Below are positions 53,833 to 64,000 of a stretch of 64,000 nt of DNA, piece after piece. This DNA is from Phragmites australis (lineage: Eukaryota > Streptophyta > Magnoliopsida > Poales > Poaceae): the NCBI RefSeq assembly GCF_958298935.1, contig NC_084930.1, positions 25,580,001-25,644,000 on the forward strand, in the 5' to 3' direction. The position numbers were made by a program, and so were the translations under genes. Positions within the stretch are counted from its first letter, which is position 1; every line of letters starts with the position of its first letter. The notes under the pieces are model-generated. The model made no database searches, was not told the origin of the DNA, and saw only the letters and a program-made list of their open reading frames with translations.

Positions 53833-54385
53833 TCAAGGCCGGGCCAGCTGGATGGGCTGAGAAAGAGAGGGAGAGGAGGAAATCTGGCCAGGGGAGAAAT
53901 GGAAGAAAAGAAGGAAAAGAAAAGGAAAAAAAATATGAGAAGGAAGTTTGGAATAAATTCAAATAGAGTATTTGAATTTAGTTTTGACCTTGGCTTAGGA
54001 TCAACTCATTTGAGCATATTTGCAACTATGATTTGGACTTGGATCTTGGGATTCTGAAGATGATTTAAATTAAAGGATTAGAATTTAAATTGGAATTGAG
54101 CTGTATAGAATCTAAGAGTAGATTTGAAATGGAGAGACATTCGATTTCAAACCTCCACACAAAGAACCACAAAGATCTCAAACCAATTCATAAGAACCAA
54201 TTTAATGCAGGGATTATTTTAAAATTGATTCTAGTGCACTTAATATATATGAATGTATACATACTGGTATATATACATTCATATACTTATTTCCTTAATC
54301 TTAGTTAGCCTAACTAATCATAAAAAGTTTTAACTTGGAGAGAAATTTGTAATTAATTTAACATGTTTAAACTCAGGATGTTACA
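53833..54385 (-). repeat. Truncated 3' LTR of the gypsy element
   Basis: On the - strand it starts TGTAACATCCTGAGTTTA directly after the PPT. Its far end (GGGCTGAGAAAGAGAGGGAG at about 53856) matches 63959-63990 of the 5' LTR. Left of 53833 the similarity ends, so the rest of this LTR has been deleted or replaced. Confidence 0.75.
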
Positions 54386-54403
54386 AACCTACCCCACTTA
54401 AAC
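54386..54403 (-). other. Polypurine tract of the gypsy element
   Basis: The - strand reads GTTTAAGTGGGGTAGGTT immediately before the TGTAACATCC LTR start. Confidence 0.75.
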
Positions 54404-54719
54404 GGAATCTTGACCTCGAGATTCGGAAAGCTCGTCTAAGAAATTTGGAAACTCATTCTTTAGATCCTCTTCGCGTTCCCATGTAGCTTCTGCATCCGTG
54501 TGATTACTCCATTGTACTCGGCAGAACCTGACTGTTGTTCTTCTGGTTTGACGAGTTGCCACATCTAAGATCCAGATGGGTCTTTCCTTATACTAAAGAT
54601 CTTGCTGGAGATCCATGACTTTTAAGGGAACTTGTTCCTCTGGAACCCTCAAACATTGCTTTAACTGAGCTACATGGAACACATTGTGCACATTGGACAT
54701 CTCTTCCAGAAGTGCCAAC

Positions 54720-55760
54720 TTGTATGTCAGTGCTCCAATCTTGTCGAGAATATTGTATGGTCCCACATACCTAGGTGCTTACTTTCCATGAACCTGAAAT
54801 CTTCGGGTGCCTCTTATTGGGGATACCTTGAGGTATACGTAGTTTCCAACTTTGAAGGTCAAGTATCTCCTTCGGTTATCCGCATAACCCTTCTGTCTAC
54901 TTTGAGCTGCTTTAAGATTTTCTCTGATCTTAGAAACTCTTTCTTCTACGTCTTTTATTAACGTAGGTTTGAAGAGCATACGCTCTCCTACTTCTGACCA
55001 TAGTAAAGGTGTTCTGCATTTCCGTCCATAAAAGGCCTCAAAAGGCGACATCTTCAGACTAGCTTGAAAACTGTTGTTGTAAGAGAACTCTGCAAACGAT
55101 AGACTGTTCTCCCAGTCTTTCCTTAGGTTATCACACAAGCTCTCAAAAGATCTTCCAAGATCTAATTTACTCTTTCAGTTTGACCATCAGTCAGTGAGTG
55201 GTAGGCAGACCTAAAGTCCAATCTAGTTCCCAGGGCAGTGTGCAAACTCTTCCAGAATCTAGAGGTGAACTGGGGGCCTCTATCGGAGATGATCCTATTT
55301 TGGATTCCGTGCAGTCTCAAGATATTACCAATATACAAGTCAGCCAACTTGTCTCCACTATAGGTTGTCTTAACAAGTATGAAGTGAGTCACTTTAGTCA
55401 AACGATCCACGATAACCCATATGGAATCGTTACCCTTCTAAGTTCTGAGTAATCCAACTATGAAATCCATACCAATTTTATCTCATTTCTAAGTTGGGAT
55501 CTGCAATGGTTGCAGCAATCTTACTGGTCTTTAGTGTTCTGCCTTGACCCTTTGACAGGTGTCACACCGAGCAACGAACCCTGCTATGTCAACCTTGATT
55601 CTTGTCCACCAGTATTTGGTCCTCAGATCTGTGAACATTTTGGTACATCCAGGATGAATAGAATAAGGGGAGTTGCAGGCTTCATTCATGATCAACTCCC
55701 CTAGGTTTTCCCGATCCGGAACACAACTAATTCTTGTACCGTGCAGTTCCTTGCTCATCC
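54720..55760 (-). pseudogene. Gypsy integrase remnant
   Basis: The zinc-finger part HPGCTKMFTDLRTKYWWTRI..CDTCQRVKAEH is at 55531-55700. The core has MDRLTKVTHFI (first Asp), IISDRGPQFTSRFWKSLH (second Asp) and DGQTERVN (Glu), so the DDE residues are preserved at 55162-55410. The C-terminal part continues in 54779-55138 (FAEFSYNNSFQASLKMSPFE, FYGRKCRTPL, GNYVYLKVSPIRG). Stops separate the three parts. Confidence 0.85.
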
Positions 55761-56338
55761 ACTCTAAACCCTAATGCTTTATCTAAACCGAGATTCTTTT
55801 TGATTTCCAAAATCTCTTCATTTTCTAACTGGGCTTCACGAATTTTATCTTCCAGTGTTGGATGTAACACTAGGGTGTGAACTTGCCCTTGTGTTATGTG
55901 CAGATTCAATTGCTGCATTTCTGAGAGAAGTTCTGGTCTTAACTCTGGTACTGGAAGACTACTGCAGTAAATTTTTCTGCTTAGGGTGTCAGCCACCACA
56001 TTAGTTTTGCTCAGGTAATGTGGGATACTCAAATTGTAATCCTTTATCAACTCTAACCATCTTCGTTGCCTCAGGTTCAATTCTGACTGACCGAAAATAT
56101 ACTTCATGCTCATTTGATCCGTATAGATCTCACACATATTTCCAAGAAGGTAGTGTCTCCATATCTTAAGTGCATGCACAACCGCTGCTAACTCTAGATC
56201 ATGAGTTGGGTAATTCTCTTCATACAGCTTCAGTTGCCTGGATGTATAAGCTACAACCTTGCCTTCTTGCATCAACACACAACTTAAACCTTGACGTGAG
56301 GCATCACAAAATAAAGTCCTTCTGGATATCTGGCAACG
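55761..56338 (-). pseudogene. Gypsy RNase H region
   Basis: The frame at 55727-56278 has [36 protein letters not shown] (catalytic Glu) and [13 protein letters not shown] (catalytic Asp). [20 protein letters not shown] and ADTLSRK follow. The link to integrase follows as [11 protein letters not shown] and onward. A stop lies just upstream, between RT and RNase H. Confidence 0.85.
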
Positions 56339-57110
56339 TTACACCGGGGCGGTAGTCAGTCTCTTCTTGAGTTCTTGGAAACTCTTCTCACATGCTTCAT
56401 CCCATTCAAACTTGGCTTCTTTTTGGAGAAGCTTGGTCATTGGCTTAGTCAATTTTGAAAATCCTTCAATAAACTTGCGGTAATAACCCCCCAGTCCAAG
56501 GAAGATTCTGATTTTTGAGATATTGACTGGTTGAATCCACTCAACTACCGCTTCAACTATTGAAGGGTCCACCGATACTCCCTCTGTCGTGAGGACATGC
56601 CCAAGAAATGCCACTTCTTGAAGCCAAAACTCGCACTTGCTGAATTTGGCATAGAGCTGGTGTGCTCTTAGCCTTTCTATAACCACCCTCAGATGTTGTT
56701 CGTGCTCTTCGACACTCTTTGAGTAGATGAGAATATCATCAATAAACACTATCACAAATTGGTCCAGTTCCTCCATGAACACCTTGTTCATCAGATTCAT
56801 AAAGTATGCCGGGGCATTTGTCACTCCAAATGACATGATTGTAAACTCAGATAATCCATACCTTGTTACAAAGGCGGTCTTCTGGATGTCACTTTTCCTA
56901 ATCTTTAATTGGTAGTATCCAGATCTCAAATCTATCTTAGAGAAGTGCTTGGCTCCCCTTAACTGATCAAACGGATCATCAATACGTGGTAGTGGGTACG
57001 TGTTCTTGATGGTCATCTCACTCAAGGAGTGCTAATCAACACACATCCTTTGACGCCCATCTTTTCTCTCCACAAATAGAACTGGTGACCCCCAGGGTGA
57101 AGAGTTAAGT
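56339..57110 (-). CDS. Gypsy reverse transcriptase (open 228-codon segment; upstream stop)
   Basis: The open frame has [30 protein letters not shown] (motif A Asp), TKTAF-like [14 protein letters not shown] and [10 protein letters not shown] (active-site Asp-Asp in FIDD form). It continues with the thumb-side [15 protein letters not shown] and [17 protein letters not shown]. The family codon for Tyr in the preceding CVDYRSLN phrase is TAG here (about 57031), so the polyprotein is interrupted. Element-encoded, not a host gene. Confidence 0.85.
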
Positions 57111-57439
57111 CTGATGAACTCACTTGCTTGCAATTCTCTGATTTGCTCCTTCAATAACTCTAGCTCATTAACTATCATTTTATATGGTCTCTTAGCAATC
57201 GGGGCTGCTCCGGGTAAGAGATCAATAACATCTCTATGTCACGGTCTGGTGGCATACTAGGTAATTCCTTTGGAAATACATCAGGGTATTCACATATTAC
57301 CAGCACCTCTTTTATTGACTGAACAATTAAGTTGCATATCATTGGGTCAGATTTGGGTTCTTTAGGCTCAAACTCTATCTTGATTCCTTTATGATTTGAC
57401 CAGGGTAACTCTTCTACTAGCACAAGCTATATTGCCTTC

Positions 57440-57760
57440 GTTCTTGGTTAACCAATCCATTCCCAGTATGACCTCTATTCCATTTGAATTCAGAATAACT
57501 AGATTTTCTAGGAACTCTACCCCACTTAAATGGAGTTTAACCTGGGCATCCTAGACGACACAAAATATTTCCAGCAAGGGATCAAACCAGCTTAGGATTC
57601 TTAAGAACCACAGTTGGCAACTTATGAAGTGCAGAATACTTTGAAGAAACAAATGGATGCGAAGCTCCAGAATCATATAAGACTGTTACAAGGGTTTAGT
57701 TGATGGGAAACTCACTGAGTATGACTTCCGATGCTTCCTGGGCCTCCTGTGTGTCAATGT
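57440..57760 (-). pseudogene. Gypsy protease remnant
   Basis: TVLYDSGASHPFVSSKYSAL on the - strand contains the Asp-Ser-Gly active motif (57657-57674). Several stops follow. The adjacent EYPDVFPKELPSMPPDRDIE at 57240-57310 is the usual protease-RT linker. Confidence 0.75.
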
Positions 57761-57869
57761 GGTTCATGCGGCCTCATCCATAGTTCCGTGACTGTATGGT
57801 TGACTCATTCCCTCCTCGTCTTGCTCCTGCTACTGGATATCTAGGGGCTGAATAGACTGGAGCATTGTT

Positions 57870-58945
57870 CCTATTGGCATTGGGGCAGTCCTTCATGTAG
57901 TGACCTGGTTGATGGCAGATGTAGCATGTCCTCTGCGTAACTGCCGGAGTTTAGCTGCTGCTATGCTGTTATTGCCCTGTATTGGAACTGCGAGGAGCTG
58001 ACCATTGCTATGTGGGATGTGGACCCAGAGTCTACTATTGTGTAGTCTGTTGTTGCCAGTATTGGAATTTCTATCGCTGGCTTTGGCTGTTCCCTCAGGG
58101 TCTACTATCCTGCTGCCTTTGGTCACAGAACTTCCTTCTCCTTTCTGCCTCTATGGGTGCACATGCCTCTTCTAGAAGGATGCTCCTGTTCATTATAGTG
58201 TTGAAGTCAAGGTAGACGACAGGCACGAGCTGGACATACAAGCTGCGATGCAGTCCTTTCTTGAAATGATCCTACTGCTTCTTGTCTGTTGATACATCTT
58301 CCGGGGCATAGTGGGAAAGTTGGATGAACTTTCTGATATATTGGTTTACTGTCATTGATCCTTGTTTTAGGCTGCGAAATTCGTCAGCCTTCATTTCCAT
58401 GGTCCCTTCCGGCACATGGTACATCCAAAACTCTTCACAGAATTCCTCCCAAGCGATGGCATCGGCATCTACTGATGCCTCGCATTAATTCTCCCACCAT
58501 TCTACTGTTGATCCAGTAAGTTGATGAGCAGCGAGATTCATCCTGTCCCAACCCTCACAATTTATGACCATGAGCTTCCTAATGATTGCCTTGAGCCAGT
58601 CATCGGCTTCCAAGGGGTCATCGGTATTGTCGAAGGTTGGAGGTTTGATCCTCATAAACTCTACCATCTTGTTCTGAGGTCTATAACCTCGGTTGTTGTT
58701 TTCTACTTGTGCTATGGCCTCTAGTAGGAGGGGTTTGGTTGGCCATCACCGCCACTAGTCAGTCTCCGATGGTGGGGGCAGTGGGGTTCCTTCACTATTG
58801 CGACAGCTTTGTTGGACTTCCTACTCCATTGGTTCTCAGCTGACTTAGGAGTTGGCAACTCTGTCTCTGCTCTACCTTGGCCCGTAGCAGCTCTCCCTCT
58901 GGATCCTATCAGACTGCCAGTTTTAGATCCAACCTTAGGGGCCAC
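57870..58945 (-). pseudogene. Gypsy gag remnant with zinc knuckle
   Basis: Starts near MAPKVGSKTGS (58945). The capsid-like region has FMRIKPPTFDNTDDPLEADD, WLKAIIRKLMV and LAAHQLTGSTVEWWEN, then a stop. Next come EFRSLKQGSMTVNQYIRKF and LVPVVYLDFNTIMNRSILLE. The knuckle CYICHQPGHYMKDC (C-x2-C-x4-H-x4-C) lies at about 57884-57930. Multiple stops occur after 58240. Confidence 0.8.
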
Positions 58946-60510
58946 AACGACGAGAGCCCCCTGGTGTTGTTGCTAAAGGCAAGACGATTGCCTAGATGAC
59001 TCCATCTGTTCTCTGTAGATAAGAGAGGAAGCAAGAGCTAAGATGCGGCTAAAAGATGAGGGCTAGCAAGACAAAAGCAAGGACAATCCATGCCAATCAT
59101 GTAATCAAGAGCTAACAAGAATCAACACCAAACACAAGCACCAACAACATGTATTAAAAAAAACCAAGGACTATCTCTACTAGGTCACTAGTATAAAAGT
59201 TTTAATTCTACAAGTGACGAAAGCATGCTCACAGAGCATCTGACTATGGGGTTATCTACAACAAAAGCTACAATAGGATCTACTCCTACTGCTAACTACT
59301 CATGACATGTTGTCCTCATGTGTCATATGCAGACCTATCAGCGGCATTGCCAGCGGCTGACTCAGCAGGTGAGAGGGTCCATGCTGGTGTTGGGGTGGAA
59401 TGGAATCAAAGATCCGTTCGATGCCGTTGTCGCTGTCATGGTCACTAACGAGCTCACGCTCGCTAGGGTCCTCCTCCTCCGAGTTGTCGGTGGGTATCGC
59501 CATATCTCCATCTTGAATTGGATCGGTGGGCACTAAACCTCCACTGACTGATGGAACTAGCGAGGGGCTAATCCTACCATCTGTTGTAGCTACTACTATA
59601 TGTGTAGTAGGAGAGGTACACCTGAAAGGACGATGTGCTAGGTCCGGCTCGCGGGTAGCGTGAAGGTACTCTTCCTGACAGTTGTTCTGACTCAGGAGCC
59701 ATTCATGGCATTTTGTCTTTTAAGATCCTTGTGATGGGCCCTTACCACCCTCTGCCATCCTTCGCAGTTCCTTATCGCGGTGTATTCAATGGTTGCGGCC
59801 TAGACTCTGGCCTGATCCAGCATCACACGGAGGGCTCTCTCCCGTGTCTCTGACTCCTCTGCCCTCTGGTGACTAGTCTGGACAACTGATATGTCTCATT
59901 GTGCATGTGCTCCAAGGCGTGGAGGTATTATGCCGTGACAGCCACGATGGTGTCGTCCTCCTCTTCCTCCTATCTGGCATCCTCCATGGCGGTTAGGCGT
60001 GCACACCAAGAAGCTCTCTAGCCAGCGGCAGCTGGAAAGTGCCTCATGGAGTGTGTGCCACCTCTCCGACACGTCTCCTGCACAGGTGCTAAAGTGCTTC
60101 GTAGGCCACCAACTAGTACATATCAGGATACTGTACTCCAATGGCGCTGACGTGCCACGGTCGCTAGCTAGGGTGCCTTGGGCAGTCGAAGATCACAGAA
60201 GAACTTGGCACTTCTGGGATCCATTCTTGTCGTACTCACACCTGGCGTACTCTGGGCGTTGGGTATATCCCAGGCGACAACAAGCTTCCCACAGCAACTT
60301 GGGAAAGCCCTTCACTTGTAGACATCACACTGTGTTCCTGTGCTTGTGGTCCATCTGCTGGGGAAAAAGGGACAACTTAGAACTAGCATAAAAGTTTTCA
60401 AAGGTAACAAGACAGAAGGTAAGTACGAAAGCAATTTTGATAGCATAATCTTTGAAACATAAATAGACATGAGCAATTATATCCTAAGGTCACGTTCTAC
60501 AACCAAGCAT
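58946..60510 (-). other. Gypsy leader between PBS and gag
   Basis: About 1.56 kb without recognisable domains. Open frames on both strands (e.g. 59300-59533, 59999-60391) are not assigned. Confidence 0.5.
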
Positions 60511-60523
60511 GGCTCTGATACCA
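60511..60523 (-). other. Primer-binding site of the gypsy element
   Basis: The - strand reads TGGTATCAGAGCC (initiator Met tRNA complement), four bases from the LTR end. Confidence 0.9.
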
Positions 60524-60527
60524 CTTC

Positions 60528-63500
60528 TGTAAGTCCCCGTTCAACCGGTTCTCTTGTGCCTCAAGTATCAGTCCCTAGATTAAGTAGTTAATACGCACAG
60601 TATAATAGTTGTAGTATCACAATTAAACTTCGTACACAATTGTTAAGGCTACATAGTACAAAAAGTTATAAACCATAGTGTATACATTACAAACCTAGTC
60701 GAACGGCCAACTAAAACATGGCGGAGAGTAGAGACACAAGCCACAAGCAGCTAGGGTGCGAACGCGACTTCTAGGATTACTCTTCTTCCTCACCTTCACC
60801 TCCGGTGAAGTCAGCATTAGTTTCTTCATCTGAATGATAGCAAGAGTGAGTACGAAAAGTACTCAGCAAGTCCTATACTACTTCAAGTGTTTGATAGATG
60901 CATAATGGATGAATCAAGGATAAGCCTTTACAGTTTAGTTTAAGTGTAAACAGTTTTATGCAAGTATTCCATTGTATTATCGAGAATGACTTGAAAATAT
61001 TTTGAATAGTTCAAATCAGGTAACATACTGTATCTAGGGGTTTTTCGGTCCTTAGAGCCTCGCTCCGCAGTCCCTATTATCACATCTGGTGTACCTCTAG
61101 TACCACACAACTTTTGATGGATTGAGCCAGAAACCTCATCACACGGATATCTAATCCACACACTCAATCATCAAGACACAGTTACCCAGAGTCTAGCCAA
61201 AACGGTTACTGCTATCGCATGTCCATGACCATGGATATGACTATTTGAATAGGTTTACACTCTATAGAGGTTATACAACATACCCACACGATATGCACCG
61301 CCTCCAACCATTGCAAGAGGAGGAGCGAATCATACCAAGACACTCCAGTCACCTTTCTTGTCAGGCTTTTCTACGAGATTTACCCCCAAGTACTAGTGGT
61401 CTTGTATTGAATGCCAGGTTCCCTTTTTAAGCATTTGCCAGTCTCTGCATACTCAAACAGAGGGCCACATAGTCACTTGACTGCTTACTGCTCTCAACCT
61501 CCTAGTAGGATGCCCAACTCAGTCTGGTGAAGGAGAAGTCAAGTCCTGCTTATTCAGGACGCATGGTTGCACGGGGGCGACTAAGCATGACGGTGCAATG
61601 ACTTAGTCCTTCAACGGTCGGAGCAAGTATCTTCTACAATGAACACTATAGAGGTGACTCAAGCCCCCAGGAGCATCCTCATCCAGAGTACTACTCCACC
61701 TACCCCTGCCAAACAGTTTCCATCCATTTTTACACATCACCCACCATATCCCACATGACATCAAGGATTTCACAATCATCACAGAATTCACAACCATCAA
61801 GGATTCATGGTATATGAGCTATCATTGATAACAGTAAATCTTATCTTCGAGGTTAGGTGTTTATAAAAACAACATCTCTGAGGAGACGTATTCAATCCTA
61901 AGCACGCTAGATATCAAGACGTCATCTGTCATTAATATAGATAACAACATGTAATTTTAGGGTGATATGTATTTTGGATGATAACATTTATGGCATGGCA
62001 AGTGTTGATAGGATTAACTACTACAAGCAGTTTGTAAAAGCGTAATATATAGCATATGCGATATAAGTCCAGTTTTAAGTTGATCATGTAGATTAATTGA
62101 AAACATAGGTTTAATATGATCAAGGAGATATGACTTTCCTTCTTCGAGTTTTTCTTCAAAGTCTTGGTTGTACTCAGGATCTTCTTCGCTCCTGATGCTT
62201 CCTGCGCAGCACTCACAGAATTCTGGTGGTTCTGTAATTTCGACCACGATCAGTAACAAGCAATACTAGAGAAGAACCAAATTTAACACCAATGAAAGCC
62301 AAATGAGTCCTAATGGATATCACACTGTGATAGATGGGTAGATCACGAATTTAGATGAATTTTGGTGAAATAATCGCCGAAATCAGAGCCACGACGAAGA
62401 AGTTATGACTTCAAAAGATCTAATCTAAAATTAAATTGAGAAAATATGAAATTGCACTATTCATAGGTGGGGCCCTTGGGTGGCCCACATGAACAGTGAC
62501 AATGGCCCACATGAACAGTAAATGGCTAGCCGAATTAGGCTTAGATGGGCTGGGTCTGGGCCTGGATGGGCTGCACAGTACCGAGCAGCATAGTACTAGC
62601 CCACTTAGGTTTGGGCCGGGTGGCTTAACGAGTGCGAAGCTAAGCCGGCCCACTGGCTACGTGGCCTTTGGCGGTTGGGCCACGCAGCGCGCGAGTGACA
62701 GCTTAGTCAAGCGTGTGCGTGCGCACACAGGAACGCAGGCCGGGGCAGAGTGGTAGAGGGAGGGGAAAAACATGCGATGATAAGCGGTTTGCAGCGCGAC
62801 ACCGGAGGGCTCACCGGAGTTGGGATTCCACTAGGGCTTCATGATGACGAGCGGACGCTAGGCTTCTACGTGCTACGGTAGATGGGGTGGGAGGCTTATC
62901 GACGGTGGCCGGCAATTGAAGCAACACCTGATGGTGGTTGAAAAGGGTCAACGGCGTGGGAAAATGGGCAACACCTCCCCTGCACTAGGAGGTTCCAACC
63001 TACAAAGAAAAGGGGCCCGAGGCACCCTGGACATCACAGCACAAAGGCCGGCCTCACACACAAGGCATACGCACACCGGTGATGAACGATTTGCACGACG
63101 GTGAAAACAAGAGCATTGCGGCTAATAGCTACATGCTAAGAGAGAGAGCTCGGGTGGCTATATGCTACCTAGGTGAATGCGCGAGGGGACTGGGAGGCTC
63201 ACCGAGCGCAAGAACAATGACGGGCAGGCGGCGGCCGGTGATTCGTTGAAGAGGTGGTGGCAGCACTACTCAGCTACTAGCTCAGGCGGCTCCTGTCGGG
63301 CTTCCGGTGAACGGATGGTGGCACAGGGACGGTGGCAAGGTCCTAAGGCTCCTCGGCAGCAAGTGGTCAGTGGATCGACGGCGGCAAACTGTGTTGGTGG
63401 GCAATGGTGGCAGCGGTGGTGAAATGAGGGGGGGAGGGGAAGAAGAGATGCTGGGGCTATGCTATTTATAGCAGGGGAGAGAGCTATAGAGAGGTGGTGC

Positions 63501-64000
63501 GCGCACGTGACATCGAGCAGATGTCAGCAGGCAGTGCAAGGCGCGAGGTGGTAGGGCGGCACCCACCGCGTTTCCCGTGGCGTGGGTGCTATGTGCCGTC
63601 CACGCGCGGGCGGGGCACGAATGTCACGTGGCATGGGCGTGCAAGCATGGGTGGAGAGGGAGTGTGAGAGAAAGGAGAGAGTGGGAGAAGCGAAGGACAG
63701 TCAAGGCACGCGAGGATATTTCCCGGAGGAGGCAGTTGCCGTGGTGGCAACCGGCGCGGCGTCGCATTGGAGGATGAAGGAGGAGAGGACGCGGCGGATG
63801 GCAGTTGGATGCACAGCACGTGGACGACCGAGCGTGCATGAGTGTGGGCGAGCGCGTAGGAGCAGGACGGCGTGAGGCGAGCTGAGCCAAGGGGCATGAT
63901 GGCAGCCAAGCGTCTGAAAGAAGGAGGGGGAAGGAAAGAAGAAGGTCGGGCCGGATGGACAGGCTGAGAAAGAGAGAGAGAGGAGGAAATCCGGCGCAGG
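60528..64000 (-). repeat. 5' LTR of the gypsy element (over 3.4 kb, incomplete)
   Basis: On the + strand it begins TGTAAGTCCCC, so the - strand LTR ends GGGGACTTACA next to the PBS. It continues to the window edge; extrapolating from the match to 53856, it should end about 500 bp beyond. A minus-strand TATA box (GCTATAAATAGC) lies at about 63459-63471. Open frames here, including GC-rich ones at 63177-63909, are not genes I can support. Confidence 0.8.

Larger units (their letters stand above)
53833..64000 (-). mobile_element. Ty3/gypsy element, minus strand, with multi-kb LTRs (5' LTR runs off window)
   Basis: The order on the - strand is LTR (64000 and beyond to 60528), PBS, leader, gag, protease, RT, RNase H, integrase, PPT, LTR remnant (54385-53833). 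This is the Ty3/gypsy order with integrase last. The internal region is about 6.1 kb. Multi-kilobase LTRs and the sequence style suggest a Tekay/del-like chromovirus, but a chromodomain is not visible. Stops in gag, protease and RT make it inactive. The 3' LTR lacks most of its length. Confidence 0.88.

Noticed and set aside
1..64000. tRNA, rRNA, CRISPR arrays, bacterial operons or phage genes
   Set aside because: None seen. The composition, introns and transposon types are those of a plant nuclear genome.

Overview
This window is plant nuclear DNA, almost certainly from a grass (Poaceae). The evidence is one intron-rich gene with GC-rich first exons and AT-rich introns, long intergenic stretches full of nested retrotransposons, a Stowaway MITE, MULE-, hAT- and CACTA-like elements, and LTR retrotransposons with methionine-initiator-tRNA primer sites. 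I see no bacterial-style operons, CRISPR arrays, rRNA genes or tRNA genes. The species cannot be fixed from sequence alone.

Only one gene looks intact: a nine-exon KT/HAK/KUP potassium transporter on the + strand (20555-25485; spliced CDS 2307 nt, 768 codons). All eight introns are GT-AG and every phase closes. It most resembles the KUP8-type branch (cluster II). A 2-kb fold-back transposon ends about 600 bp upstream of its start codon, and its 1.7-kb fifth intron carries a candidate TIR element.

Layout. 1-1433: end of a Ty3/gypsy-type LTR. 1434-2689: one copy of a dispersed duplication, then unassigned DNA. 2690-7260: an orphan minus-strand 363-bp LTR with its polypurine tract, three blocks of tandem repeats and a gag-like remnant. 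7717-9590: broken gene fragments on the - strand (a PC-esterase/TBL-like gene and a coiled-coil exon). 9818-14800: MITEs, the second copy of the dispersed duplication, a tandem duplication and a perfect 27-bp hairpin. 14995-17560: a second gypsy-type LTR. 17944-19957: the fold-back element. 20555-25485: the HAK gene. 26590-31215: a 2-kb non-coding segment present twice in direct orientation, with MITEs. 31836-32759: a CACTA-like element rich in CACTGCCGGC-type motifs. 32797-38893: a decayed minus-strand Ty1/copia element of SIRE type. 40063-40172: a quinone-reductase (FQR1/WrbA) gene scrap. 40893-45192: two related Mutator-like elements in opposite orientation, one carrying a broken U-box/ARM E3-ligase fragment. 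45617-52577: a Ty1/copia element with both LTRs and matching 5-bp target duplications, itself split by a 923-bp solo LTR (TSD TGAAG) and an 850-bp hAT element (8-bp TSD). 53833-64000: a minus-strand Ty3/gypsy element whose multi-kilobase 5' LTR runs off the window and whose 3' LTR is truncated.

The window is therefore a nested transposon landscape around a single housekeeping-type ion transporter. The retroelement reading frames are all interrupted by stops or frameshifts. I found no convincing previously undescribed biological system. The best novelties are the nested insertions with readable target duplications, the gene-capturing MULE pair, the fold-back element next to HAK, and several internal duplications.
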